Assembly (NCBI GenBank): GCA_022360535.1
Contig: JAKSCP010000162.1
Coordinates: 1 to 8,189, forward strand
Length of the DNA stretch: 8,189 bases
Direction: 5' to 3'
From: Pseudomonadales bacterium
GTDB lineage: Bacteria > Pseudomonadota > Gammaproteobacteria > Pseudomonadales > Pseudohongiellaceae
Shown here: positions 1-7,260 of the stretch, in pieces
Layout: each line of letters begins with the position of its first letter
How positions within the stretch are numbered: the stretch's first letter is position 1
Notes under the pieces: generated by a model
Databases searched by the model: none
Told to the model about the DNA's origin: nothing
What the model saw: only the letters and a program-made list of their open reading frames with translations
Program-made: the position numbers and the translations under genes

Positions 1-359
1 CGTTGTGCAGTGGCCCGATCACTGAATGTACCGCTGCACTCCAGTACCAAGTCCACTTCCTGTTCCGCCCACGGCAGTTGATTGAGCACCGGTTGCTGCG
101 ACACCACGATGTCGTCGCCATTGATTCTCAGCGCCTGATCGGCACATTCCACACTGCCAAGAAAGCGCCCATGGGTACTGTCGTAGCGAGTCAGATGCGC
201 GAGCGTGCGAATATCTGCCAGATCATTCACCGCGACGAATCGCAGACCGGCATAGTTTGCAGCCGATACGCTCGTGGCTTCATTGCTCGCCTCGTAAAAG
301 GCTCGCAAGATGCAACGGCCGATGCGGCCGTATCCATTGATTGCGATGCGGTATGCCAT
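1..359 (-). CDS. epd: D-erythrose-4-phosphate dehydrogenase (GAPDH family), N-terminal part, cut by window edge
   Basis: The minus strand reads about 119 codons from an ATG at 357-359 and runs off the left edge. Only the NAD-binding half is visible. It begins MAYRIAINGYGRIGR, whose INGYGRIGR stretch (residues 7-15) is the GAPDH-family Rossmann motif. VNDLADIRTLAHLTRYDSTHGRF (about residues 44-66) and LVLECSG (104-110) follow. The NDLAD wording and the LPW before VDLVLECSG resemble Epd more than GapA. Epd oxidises erythrose-4-phosphate to 4-phosphoerythronate for pyridoxal phosphate synthesis; GapA acts in glycolysis. The catalytic Cys lies beyond the edge, so activity cannot be judged. A few extra residues seem to sit between the first helix and the second strand (around 26-40). 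The gene starts 47 bases after transketolase on the same strand, as in the tkt-epd-pgk clusters of related bacteria, which favours Epd. The Shine-Dalgarno is weak. Plain GAPDH remains an alternative. Confidence 0.82.
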   Translation of the reverse strand, partial: MAYRIAINGYGRIGRCILRAFYEASNEATSVSAANYAGLRFVAVNDLADIRTLAHLTRYDSTHGRFLGSVECADQALRINGDDIVVSQQPVLNQLPWAEQEVDLVLECSGTFSDRATAQ

Positions 360-406
360 GATGAAATGAACTACCTGGAAATGTCTAAGTTAGAGTCACG
401 CAGGTC

Positions 407-2404
407 TTAATCAAAGGACTTGGCGATAGTGACAATGTTGTCTGCAGTAAAACCGAAGTGCTCCATCAAAACACCGCCTGGCGCAGACGCACCGAAACGT
501 TTCATGCCCAGTACCTTGCCATCCAGACCTACCAGTTTGTACCAGTAGTCTTCTGCGCCGCACTCGACAGCCAGGCGCTTGCGAACCGCAGGTGGCAGCA
601 CACTGTCGCGGTAGCTCTGATCTTGTGCGTCAAACACATCAACGCTCGGCATGGATACCACTCGCGTGCTGATCCCCTGTTCGTTTAGCGCGGAGCCAGC
701 CTCGAGGCAGATGCTCACCTCCGAACCTGTCGCGATCAGCAACAGTTCGGGTTCCCCTGCACAGTCCTGCAGGATGTAACCGCCCTTTGCGATTGCGTTC
801 ACTTGCTCACCAGTTCGGTCGAGATGGGGTAAATTCTGACGAGAAAACACCAGCGAGCTTGGTCCCACATTGCGCTCGATGGCCGCTTTCCAGGCCACCG
901 CAGCTTCCACATTGTCGGCAGGACGCCATACCGACATATTGGGTGTGACCCGCAGAGTCGTAAGCTGTTCCACCGGCTGGTGAGTGGGTCCATCTTCCCC
1001 CTGGCCGATTGAATCATGGGTATAAACAAAAATACTGTGCTGCTTCATCAGTGCAGCCATGCGCACGGCATTCCGCGCATACTCCATAAAAATAAGGAAG
1101 GTTGCGGTGTAAGGAATAAAACCACCGTGCAGGGCAATGCCTGAAGCAATGGCGGACATACCGAATTCCCGCACACCGTAGAAGATGTAATTACCATCAT
1201 CTCGCTGCGTGATGGGAGAGCTGCCCGACCAGGTCGTCAAATTGGAACCAGTAAGGTCTGCACTTCCCCCGATCAGTTCCGGCAGTAAGGCCGCATAGGC
1301 TTCGATACAATTTTGTGAGGCCTTGCGACTGGGAATATTGTCATCGCTGGCCTGGCATTGCTGAATAAACTCGTCTGCCTTCTCGGCGAAGTAACCAGGG
1401 ATTTGTCCCTTAATACGGCGCACGAACTCCATGGCCAACTCAGGATGCTCTTCTTCATAAACCACGAGTTTTTCTTTCCACTCGGTTTCCGCATGAAAAC
1501 CTTTTTCTGTGCCATTCCAGGCTTGCATAACGTCTTCTGGAACCACGAATGGCGCATGAGGCCAATTGAGTTCTTCGCGAACCGCAGCCACTTCATCCTC
1601 GCCCAGTGGTGCACCGTGAGTAGCTGCCGTGCCGCCTTTGTTGGGAGAACCAAAACCGATCACGGTTTTGCAGCTAATCAGTGTGGGTTTGCTACTCTCA
1701 CTTTGCGCCGCTTCGATCGCCTTGGCAATCGCTTCCGGGTCATGGCCATCGGCACTTAGTACCTGCCAACCATAAGACTCAAAGCGCTTGGCAGTATCGT
1801 CAGAAAACCATTCCTCCACTTCACCATCGATAGAAATCCCGTTGTCATCATAAAAGACGATGAGCTTGCCCAGTTGCAGCGTACCGGCAAGGGAACACAC
1901 TTCATGGGAGATGCCTTCCATGAGACAGCCGTCGCCGGCAAACACGTAGGTGTAGTGATCTACGATCTCATGACCATCACGGTTGAACTGCGCCCCCAGG
2001 GTTTTTTCCGCGATAGCCATTCCAACGCCATTCGCGAGGCCCTGCCCTAGAGGACCGGTGGTTGTTTCCACCCCAGGGGTATCACCGTATTCTGGATGAC
2101 CGGGGGTTGCTGAATGCAATTGCCGGAAGTTCTCCAACTCCGACATGGGCAGGTCATAACCGCTAAGATGCAGGAGCGAGTAAATCAACATAGAGCCGTG
2201 ACCGTTGGACAGCACGAAACGATCCCGGTTGAACCAGCTTGGGTTACCCGGATTATGGCTAAGATAATCACGCCACAACACTTCGGCGATGTCAGCCATG
2301 CCCATGGGCGCACCCGGGTGTCCGCACTTGGCTTTTTGTACGGCATCCATGCTGAGGGCACGAATTGCATTGGCGCAGTCTCTACGAGATACGGCGTCGG
2401 TCAT
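407..2404 (-). CDS. tkt: Transketolase
   Basis: This is a complete 665-residue transketolase, the usual bacterial length (E. coli TktA has 663). It is a cytosolic thiamine-diphosphate enzyme moving two-carbon ketol units between sugar phosphates in the pentose phosphate pathway. The N-terminal pyrophosphate-binding domain carries GHPGAPMG (28-35), GHG (68-70), GPLGQG (117-122) and the ThDP/metal motif from GDGCLMEG (157-164) to DDNG (186-189). The middle pyrimidine-binding domain has GGSADLTGSN (379-388), REFGM (412-416, catalytic Glu414 by position in the REFG motif) and GEDGPTHQPVEQ (469-480). The C-terminal domain contains ATGSEV (558-563) and ends near residue 665. The active-site histidines expected from E. 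coli are present at 29, 69, 103, 263 and 475. The ATG at 2402-2404 is supported by an AGGAG at 2412-2416 with a 7-base spacer. It is divergent from the sahR operon and probably cotranscribed with epd. The paralogue symbol (tktA or tktB) cannot be decided. Confidence 0.97.
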   Translation of the reverse strand: MTDAVSRRDCANAIRALSMDAVQKAKCGHPGAPMGMADIAEVLWRDYLSHNPGNPSWFNRDRFVLSNGHGSMLIYSLLHLSGYDLPMSELENFRQLHSATPGHPEYGDTPGVETTTGPLGQGLANGVGMAIAEKTLGAQFNRDGHEIVDHYTYVFAGDGCLMEGISHEVCSLAGTLQLGKLIVFYDDNGISIDGEVEEWFSDDTAKRFESYGWQVLSADGHDPEAIAKAIEAAQSESSKPTLISCKTVIGFGSPNKGGTAATHGAPLGEDEVAAVREELNWPHAPFVVPEDVMQAWNGTEKGFHAETEWKEKLVVYEEEHPELAMEFVRRIKGQIPGYFAEKADEFIQQCQASDDNIPSRKASQNCIEAYAALLPELIGGSADLTGSNLTTWSGSSPITQRDDGNYIFYGVREFGMSAIASGIALHGGFIPYTATFLIFMEYARNAVRMAALMKQHSIFVYTHDSIGQGEDGPTHQPVEQLTTLRVTPNMSVWRPADNVEAAVAWKAAIERNVGPSSLVFSRQNLPHLDRTGEQVNAIAKGGYILQDCAGEPELLLIATGSEVSICLEAGSALNEQGISTRVVSMPSVDVFDAQDQSYRDSVLPPAVRKRLAVECGAEDYWYKLVGLDGKVLGMKRFGASAPGGVLMEHFGFTADNIVTIAKSFD

Positions 2405-2467
2405 TCAGATACTCCTGTGAAACCCTATGATTTTCTAATTCTAGCGGGCCTGTGTGTCCGGCAGCGG

Positions 2468-2502
2468 TCGGGTCAGTAAAAGCGGGTTTGGCGCTGACCC
2501 GA
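2468..2502. repeat. 9-base inverted repeat upstream of tkt
   Basis: The arms are TCGGGTCAG (2468-2476) and CTGACCCGA (2494-2502). They are exact reverse complements separated by 17 bases. The element lies 63 bases upstream of the tkt start. It could be an operator for a dimeric regulator, with arm centres 26 bases apart, or a hairpin in the tkt leader if transcription starts further upstream. There is no adjacent T-run, so it is not an intrinsic terminator. The arms do not resemble the AT-rich sahR palindrome, so another factor would be involved. Function is unknown. Confidence 0.45.
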
Positions 2503-2602
2503 ATTTTGAAGGCGGCTATTTTCCCGCACAGACGACATTAATTCCACACTCACGCCGCATTGGATTCCATCTATTCCCCTAAACAGCTGCGTATTTGGCG
2601 GA

Positions 2603-2638
2603 TTCAATCTATATCAAAATATTTTGATATAGATTGAA
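2603..2638. promoter_or_regulatory. Perfect 36-base palindrome, probable SahR operator
   Basis: Each arm is 18 bases: TTCAATCTATATCAAAAT (2603-2620) and its exact reverse complement (2621-2638), with no central spacer. Symmetry stops just outside, where A2602 faces A2639. The core ATATCAAAATATTTTGATAT is the kind of AT-rich dyad bound by ArsR-family winged-helix dimers. The centre is 81 bases upstream of the sahR start and 216 upstream of tkt. Its right end overlaps the best -35 box for the rightward operon, so a bound repressor would block RNA polymerase. Assignment to SahR rests on position, symmetry and the family habit of autoregulation; it is inference. Confidence 0.8.
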
Positions 2639-2662
2639 ATAGGGCTCGAGAGCTGGTACTGT
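2634..2662 (+). promoter_or_regulatory. Candidate sigma-70 promoter for the sahR-metK-ahcY-metF-rsmE operon
   Basis: A -35 box TTGAAA (2634-2639, five of six matches to TTGACA) is followed after 17 bases by TACTGT (2657-2662). That -10 box matches TATAAT only at the three most conserved positions but is preceded by an extended -10 TG at 2654-2655. Transcription would start near 2669 and leave a leader of about 33 bases. The -35 overlaps the right end of the palindrome. AT-rich alternatives inside the palindrome cannot be excluded. Confidence 0.5.
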
Positions 2663-2701
2663 TGCGCCCCACTTAAGTATTCGATCCAACCCGAGCTCAA
2701 C

Positions 2702-3733
2702 ATGCCCTCAGCGGCCCTCAAAGACACTCCTGTGCCTGCTGGCACCCCTCTGGAGCAACTCACTGCCCTGCACAAGGCCCTGGCCGAGGGCCTGCGGCTG
2801 CAGATCCTGCGGCTGCTGAAAAGCGAGAGTTTTGGGGTGCTGGAATTGTGCCGAATTCTCGATATTCGCCAGTCCGCCCTGAGCCATCATTTGAAAATCC
2901 TCGCCACGGCCGAATTGGTCTCAACCCGCAGAGAAGGCAATTCAATCTTCTACCGTCGGGCTTTCCTTACCGATGACGATCCCTATCGCGATATCAAGTC
3001 GGCGGTTTTTGACCAGCTCGACGAAACCGAGCTGCCCAATGGGCAAGTTAAAAAAATCAAACAGATTCAATTGGAGCGTTCCCAGCTCTCGCTAAATTTC
3101 TTTAACAAGAACGCGGCAAAGTTTCGGGAGAAACAGGGATTGATCGTCGAACATGCTGACTACCACGGCACACTGTTAAAAGTGATTGAAGGGCTTGGCC
3201 TCGAAGCAAGCGCCTCTGTGCTGGAAGTTGGTCCGGGCGAAGGACAACTACTCACAAAACTCACCGGACATTTCGACCAACTGACCGCACTGGACAATTC
3301 CAGAGACATGCTGGAAAGGTCGCGGGAAGCGATTGCTGCTATCGGCGGTGATTCAGTTTCATTTGTGCTTGGAGATACGGCTGTCGCCCGCAAGAAAAAA
3401 CAGCAGCACGACCTGATCATCTTTGACATGGTGCTGCACCATATCTCATCCCCTGCCAAGACCTTTAAAGATTCAGCGGCTCTGCTCAGCAACGGCGGTT
3501 ACCTGCTATTAATCGAATTGTCTTCTCATAACCAGGACTGGGTAAGAGAGACCTGCGGCGATCTCTGGTTGGGATTCGACGAAACAGATTTAAATCATTG
3601 GGCAAGCAAAGCAGGTCTTGCTATAGACCAAAGCTCCTTCCTGGGGCTACGTAACGGTTTCCAAATTCAAATTCGTGTCTTTCAAAACGTTGAGCGTAAA
3701 AGTGAGCGCAAAAAAGAGACACCTGGTGCTTAA
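2702..3733 (+). CDS. sahR: SahR-type regulator: ArsR winged helix fused to a SAM-methyltransferase-like domain
   Basis: This 343-residue protein has two domains. Residues about 20-90 form an ArsR-type winged helix: LAEGLRLQILRLLKSESFGV, the recognition region RQSALSHHLKILATAELV (56-73) and the wing RREGNSIFYRR (76-86). The usual ArsR metal-site cysteines are not evident. A linker precedes a class I methyltransferase-like domain (about 135-330) with motif I VLEVGPGEG (173-181), the strand-2 acidic residue in ALDNS (Asp198), LGDTA (223-227), DLIIFDMVLHHI (237-248) and LLSNGGYLLLIE (261-272). This is the architecture described for SahR, which represses SAM-cycle genes and is released by S-adenosylhomocysteine. 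Adjacency to metK, ahcY and metF supports that role directly. Start: no alternative ATG, GTG or TTG lies upstream before the in-frame stop at 2630. The Shine-Dalgarno is weak (GAG at 2693-2695), in keeping with low expression of a repressor. The gene probably autoregulates through the upstream palindrome. Whether the domain retains methyltransferase activity is unknown. Confidence 0.92.
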   Translation: MPSAALKDTPVPAGTPLEQLTALHKALAEGLRLQILRLLKSESFGVLELCRILDIRQSALSHHLKILATAELVSTRREGNSIFYRRAFLTDDDPYRDIKSAVFDQLDETELPNGQVKKIKQIQLERSQLSLNFFNKNAAKFREKQGLIVEHADYHGTLLKVIEGLGLEASASVLEVGPGEGQLLTKLTGHFDQLTALDNSRDMLERSREAIAAIGGDSVSFVLGDTAVARKKKQQHDLIIFDMVLHHISSPAKTFKDSAALLSNGGYLLLIELSSHNQDWVRETCGDLWLGFDETDLNHWASKAGLAIDQSSFLGLRNGFQIQIRVFQNVERKSERKKETPGA

Positions 3734-3771
3734 TCACATTTAATACATTTGTTTATTACAAGGAACACTTA

Positions 3772-4932
3772 ATGGCTGAACCACATTTATTTACTTCTGA
3801 ATCCGTATCAGAAGGCCACCCTGACAAAATGGCAGATCAAATCTCTGATGCCATACTCGATGCATTGTTGGAACAGGATCGTGCATCGCGAGTCGCTTGT
3901 GAAACCATGATCAAGACCGGCATGGTAATAGTTGCCGGCGAAATCACCACGGAAGCTTACGTCGATGTGGAAAACATCGTGCGTAACGTAGTAAACGAGA
4001 TTGGCTACAACCACTCCGAAAGTGGCTTCGATTCCAACACCTGTGCGGTGTTGAATGCCATTGGCAGTCAATCTCCAGACATCGCCATGGGAGTGGACGA
4101 ATCTGAAGGTCACGAACAGGGTGCCGGCGACCAGGGATTGATGTTTGGTTATGCCACCAACGAAACTGGTGTGTTGATGCCCGCACCGATTTTTTACTCA
4201 CACCTGTTGGTACAACGCCAGTCAGAAGTACGCAAGAACGGCACATTGAAATGGCTTGAGCCTGATGCCAAGAGCCAGATTACTTTCCGCTATGAAGATG
4301 GCAAGCCAGTAGGTATCGACGCCGTTGTCCTCTCTACCCAGCATCGCGAAGAGATTGGCCTGGCAGAACTGCAGGAAGCAGTTATGGAAGAGATCATCAA
4401 GCCAGTCCTGCCACCGGAATGGATCGATGGCAACACCAAGTATTTTATTAATCCCACTGGCCGTTTTGTCATCGGCGGTCCACACGGCGACTGCGGACTA
4501 ACGGGTCGCAAGATCATCGTCGACACCTACGGGGGTATGGCGCGGCACGGTGGTGGTGCCTTCTCTGGTAAGGACCCTTCCAAGGTTGACCGCTCTGCAG
4601 CCTATCTCGCGCGCTATGTCGCCAAGAACATCGTCGCAGCGGGAATCGCAGATCGCTGTGAACTGCAACTGTCCTACGCCATCGGCGTGGCTGAACCAAC
4701 CTCCGTTAGCGTGGATACCTTTGGTACCGCCAAGATCGATAACAGCCGTATCGTTGAGCTGATCCGTGAGCACTTCGAGCTACGACCCAAAGGCCTCATC
4801 GACATGCTGGATTTACTACGTCCCATATATCGCCAAACTGCTGCCTACGGGCACTTCGGTCGTGAAGAGGCGGACTTCACCTGGGAACGAACAGACAAGG
4901 CTGAAGCATTAAAAGCTGACGCCGGCATTTAA
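3772..4932 (+). CDS. metK: S-adenosylmethionine synthetase (methionine adenosyltransferase)
   Basis: This complete 386-residue cytosolic enzyme makes SAM, phosphate and pyrophosphate from methionine and ATP. Its length is normal for bacterial MetK (about 380-396). Signatures seen: GHPDK near the N-terminus (15-19, with the catalytic His16), the hexapeptide-type motif GAGDQGLMFGY (117-127), HGDCGLTGRK (238-247), and the glycine-rich GGGAFSGKDPSKVD (260-273), which contains the lysines and aspartate that contact the phosphates and methionine. All expected active-site residues appear intact. The ATG at 3772 has AAGGA at 3760-3764 with a 7-base spacer. The gene begins 38 bases after sahR and ends 34 bases before ahcY, so it is probably the first enzyme gene of the SAM-cycle operon. 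The 38-base gap is very AT-rich and could hold a secondary promoter, but I see no copy of the operator palindrome there. Confidence 0.98.
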   Translation: MAEPHLFTSESVSEGHPDKMADQISDAILDALLEQDRASRVACETMIKTGMVIVAGEITTEAYVDVENIVRNVVNEIGYNHSESGFDSNTCAVLNAIGSQSPDIAMGVDESEGHEQGAGDQGLMFGYATNETGVLMPAPIFYSHLLVQRQSEVRKNGTLKWLEPDAKSQITFRYEDGKPVGIDAVVLSTQHREEIGLAELQEAVMEEIIKPVLPPEWIDGNTKYFINPTGRFVIGGPHGDCGLTGRKIIVDTYGGMARHGGGAFSGKDPSKVDRSAAYLARYVAKNIVAAGIADRCELQLSYAIGVAEPTSVSVDTFGTAKIDNSRIVELIREHFELRPKGLIDMLDLLRPIYRQTAAYGHFGREEADFTWERTDKAEALKADAGI

Positions 4933-4966
4933 ACGAACACATTGAACTTATTGATAGGAGCAAACC

Positions 4967-6373
4967 ATGAGTAGTGTTACTGCAGAAGACAACGTCACTA
5001 GCCTGCACGATTACAAGGTTGCTGACATTTCCCTGGCCGACTTCGGTCGTCGTGAAATCACCCTGGCGGAATCTGAAATGCCCGCCTTGATGGCGCTGCG
5101 CAAAAAATACGCGGCAGAAAAGCCCCTGGCCAATGCCAAGATTCTTGGCTGCATACACATGACGGTGCAAACCGCCGTGTTGATCGAAACACTGGTGGCC
5201 CTGGGCGCTGAAGTGCGCTGGTCGTCATGCAATATCTTTTCTACCCAGGACCATGCCGCCGCGTGTATCGCCGCTGAGGGCATCGCTGTCTATGCCTGGA
5301 AAGGTCAGACGGAAGAGGAAGGCGAATGGTGTATTGAACAGACCATTCTGAAAAACGGTAAGCCCTGGGATGCCAATATGATTCTGGATGACGGCGGTGA
5401 CCTGACAGCAATGGTGCATGAGAAATACCCACAGTTGCTGGACAACATTCACGGCATCACCGAAGAGACCACCACCGGTGTGCATCGCCTGCTGGAGATG
5501 ATGGAAGAAGGGTCCTTACAAGTACCTGCCATCAACGTCAATGATTCAGTGACCAAGTCAAAGAATGACAACAAGTACGGCTGTCGCCACAGCCTTAATG
5601 ATGGCATCAAGCGCGGCACTGATATGTTGCTATCCGGCAAACATGCCCTGGTAATCGGATACGGTGACGTGGGCAAGGGCTCTGCACAGAGTCTGCGCCA
5701 GGAAGGCATGATCGTACGTATCGCTGAGATCGATCCTATCTGTGCCATGCAAGCGTGTATGGACGGTTTCGAAGTTGTGTCTCCCTACCGTGATGGAAAG
5801 AACACCGGCGAAGCGGCTGCTATCGATACTGCACTACTGGAGAAGCTGGACTTGATCGTCACGGCTACCGGCAATGTGAATGTTTGCGACCAGCACATGT
5901 TGGCCGCCGTGAAGTCCGGCGCCATCATCTGCAACATCGGACACTTCGACAATGAAATCGATACTGCCTACATGCGCGAGAACTGGAGCTGGGAAGAAGT
6001 AAAACCTCAGGTTCACAAAATTTATCGCAACGGAACCGAACAGGCCGATGATTATTTGATCCTGCTTTCCGAGGGGAGATTGATCAATCTCGGTAACGCC
6101 ACTGGTCACCCTTCGCGCATCATGGATGGGTCTTTTGCCAACCAGGTGTTGGCGCAGATGTATCTTTATGAGCGCAAATTTGCGGACCTGTCGGAAGACT
6201 TCAAAAAATCCAGTATCACCGTTGAAGTGCTGCCCAAGCATCTGGATGAAGAAGTGGCCTCCTTGATGGTCGAAGGCTTCGGTGGTGTACTCACCGAGCT
6301 CACGCCTGTTCAAGCCGACTACATCAACGTACCTGTGGAAGGTCCCTACAAGACCGACAGTTACAAATACTAA
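4967..6373 (+). CDS. ahcY: S-adenosylhomocysteine hydrolase (adenosylhomocysteinase)
   Basis: This complete 468-residue NAD-dependent enzyme splits SAH into adenosine and homocysteine, relieving product inhibition of methyltransferases. It is the longer bacterial form (Pseudomonas enzymes are close to 469 residues; human is 432), with the extra segment around WCIEQTILKNGKPWDANMIL (121-140). Motifs: family signature SCNIFSTQDHAAA (87-99), catalytic region DDGGDLT (141-147), TEETTTG (165-171), SVTKSKNDNKYGCR (194-207, with Lys197 and Asp201), the NAD-binding GYGDVGKGSA (231-240), GHFDNEID (325-332), GHPSRIMDGSF (380-390), and the terminal YKTDSYKY whose Lys and Tyr reach the NAD of the partner subunit in this family. 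AGGAG at 4956-4960 sits 6 bases before the ATG. It lies 34 bases after metK and 18 before metF. The upstream gap is too short for the SAH riboswitch that precedes ahcY in some other proteobacteria, which fits control by SahR instead. Confidence 0.98.
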   Translation: MSSVTAEDNVTSLHDYKVADISLADFGRREITLAESEMPALMALRKKYAAEKPLANAKILGCIHMTVQTAVLIETLVALGAEVRWSSCNIFSTQDHAAACIAAEGIAVYAWKGQTEEEGEWCIEQTILKNGKPWDANMILDDGGDLTAMVHEKYPQLLDNIHGITEETTTGVHRLLEMMEEGSLQVPAINVNDSVTKSKNDNKYGCRHSLNDGIKRGTDMLLSGKHALVIGYGDVGKGSAQSLRQEGMIVRIAEIDPICAMQACMDGFEVVSPYRDGKNTGEAAAIDTALLEKLDLIVTATGNVNVCDQHMLAAVKSGAIICNIGHFDNEIDTAYMRENWSWEEVKPQVHKIYRNGTEQADDYLILLSEGRLINLGNATGHPSRIMDGSFANQVLAQMYLYERKFADLSEDFKKSSITVEVLPKHLDEEVASLMVEGFGGVLTELTPVQADYINVPVEGPYKTDSYKY

Positions 6374-6391
6374 GGCACTCTGGTAGTCACC

Positions 6392-7237
6392 ATGGCCCCA
6401 TCTCATTCACCATTCAGTATTGAGTTCTACCCGCCGCGCACGGCGGCGGGAGAAACCAAGCTGGATGCTGTACATGCAGAGTTGGCTCAGTTGCATCCGG
6501 ATTTCTTTTCGGTGACTTATGGGGCTGGCGGATCGACCAAGAGTGGCACCCAACAACTGGTACTCAAGTATCAGGCCCAGGGTTCTCAAGTAGCACCCCA
6601 TCTTTCGTTTGGTGGCACCGATGAGGACGAAGTGTTGGAATTGCTGCGACTCTATCGTGACGCCGGGATAAACCGGTTGGTAGCCTTACGGGGTGACATT
6701 CCATCCGGCGGCGGTGCACCTGCCCACTATCGGTATGCCAGTGAGTTGGTGGAGTATATTCGCCAGGAGACTGGCGACTACTTTCATATTGAGGTGGCCT
6801 GTTATCCAGAAGTGCACCCCGAGGCTAAAAGCTTTGCAGCCGATGTGAGTTACTTTAAGCAGAAGGTGGATGCTGGAGCCAACTCGGCAATTACCCAATA
6901 CTTCTACAATGCTGATGCGTACTTTCGCTTCCTCGACTATTGTGGCAAGCAAGGCATCACCATTCCCATTGTTCCCGGTATCATGCCCATCACCAATTAT
7001 GAAAATCTCGCACGCTTCAGCAGCAAATGTGGTGCAGAGATTCCCTTGTGGTTACGTCGTCGACTTGAAGAGTTCGATGATGATCTATCTGGTTTACGCG
7101 CTTTCGGTCTTGATGTGGTGACGGAGCTTTGTGAGAAGCTGCTAGCTGGGGGTGCGCCAGGTTTGCATTTCTATTCCATGAATCTGTCTGGTAGTGTCAC
7201 CAAGCTTTGGAAGAATCTTTCGCTCTCTGATCGATAA
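6392..7237 (+). CDS. metF: 5,10-methylenetetrahydrofolate reductase
   Basis: This complete 281-residue FAD enzyme reduces methylene-THF to 5-methyl-THF, the methyl donor for homocysteine remethylation. Its length is slightly below E. coli MetF (296), with a short N-terminus. The TIM-barrel motifs are in order: SIEFYPPRT (9-17, with Glu11 matching the catalytic Glu28 of E. coli), VTYGAGGST (41-49), LVALRGDIP (96-104, with the flavin-contacting Asp102), ACYPEVHPEAK (136-146), KVDAGANSAITQYF (158-171) and VPGIMPITNY (194-203). The C-terminus has LHFYSMN (258-264). It starts 18 bases after the ahcY stop. No good Shine-Dalgarno is visible at normal spacing (AAGG at 6372-6375 is 16 bases away and overlaps the ahcY stop), so translation may depend on coupling to ahcY. 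It supplies the methyl group for the same cycle; MetE or MetH must be encoded elsewhere. Confidence 0.97.
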   Translation: MAPSHSPFSIEFYPPRTAAGETKLDAVHAELAQLHPDFFSVTYGAGGSTKSGTQQLVLKYQAQGSQVAPHLSFGGTDEDEVLELLRLYRDAGINRLVALRGDIPSGGGAPAHYRYASELVEYIRQETGDYFHIEVACYPEVHPEAKSFAADVSYFKQKVDAGANSAITQYFYNADAYFRFLDYCGKQGITIPIVPGIMPITNYENLARFSSKCGAEIPLWLRRRLEEFDDDLSGLRAFGLDVVTELCEKLLAGGAPGLHFYSMNLSGSVTKLWKNLSLSDR

Positions 7238-7260
7238 CCCAATAAGAGTTTCACCGTAGC

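Larger units (their letters stand above)
2405..2701. other. Divergent intergenic control region between tkt and sahR
   Basis: These 297 bases separate the two divergent start codons and contain no convincing gene. Visible elements are the tkt Shine-Dalgarno, a TAGAAT -10-like box on the minus strand (2438-2443, read leftward) without a good -35, a 9-base inverted repeat at 2468-2502, the 36-base palindrome at 2603-2638, and a rightward promoter candidate at 2634-2662. I see no riboswitch fold and no T-tailed hairpin. Confidence 0.85.

Noticed and set aside
3..410. A 135-codon open frame on the plus strand at the left edge
   Set aside because: The opposite strand encodes clear GAPDH/Epd-family motifs over the same bases, so this is a shadow frame.
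2603..2638. The palindrome as an intrinsic terminator
   Set aside because: The stem is AT-rich with no loop and no following T-run, and it lies upstream of both divergent genes rather than after a gene.
2642..2698. GGGCTCGAGAGCT and CCCGAGCTC in the sahR leader, first considered as an SAH-riboswitch-like fold
   Set aside because: Only a 5-base pairing (2650-2654 with 2694-2698) forms, and the conserved riboswitch core is not visible; part of it also lies upstream of the predicted transcription start.
3734..3771. A separate SahR operator or promoter directly before metK
   Set aside because: The 38 bases are AT-rich but contain no dyad resembling the palindrome and no properly spaced -35/-10 pair.
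5834..6406. A 190-codon open frame on the minus strand opposite ahcY
   Set aside because: It is antisense to the fully supported ahcY coding sequence and carries no recognisable motif.
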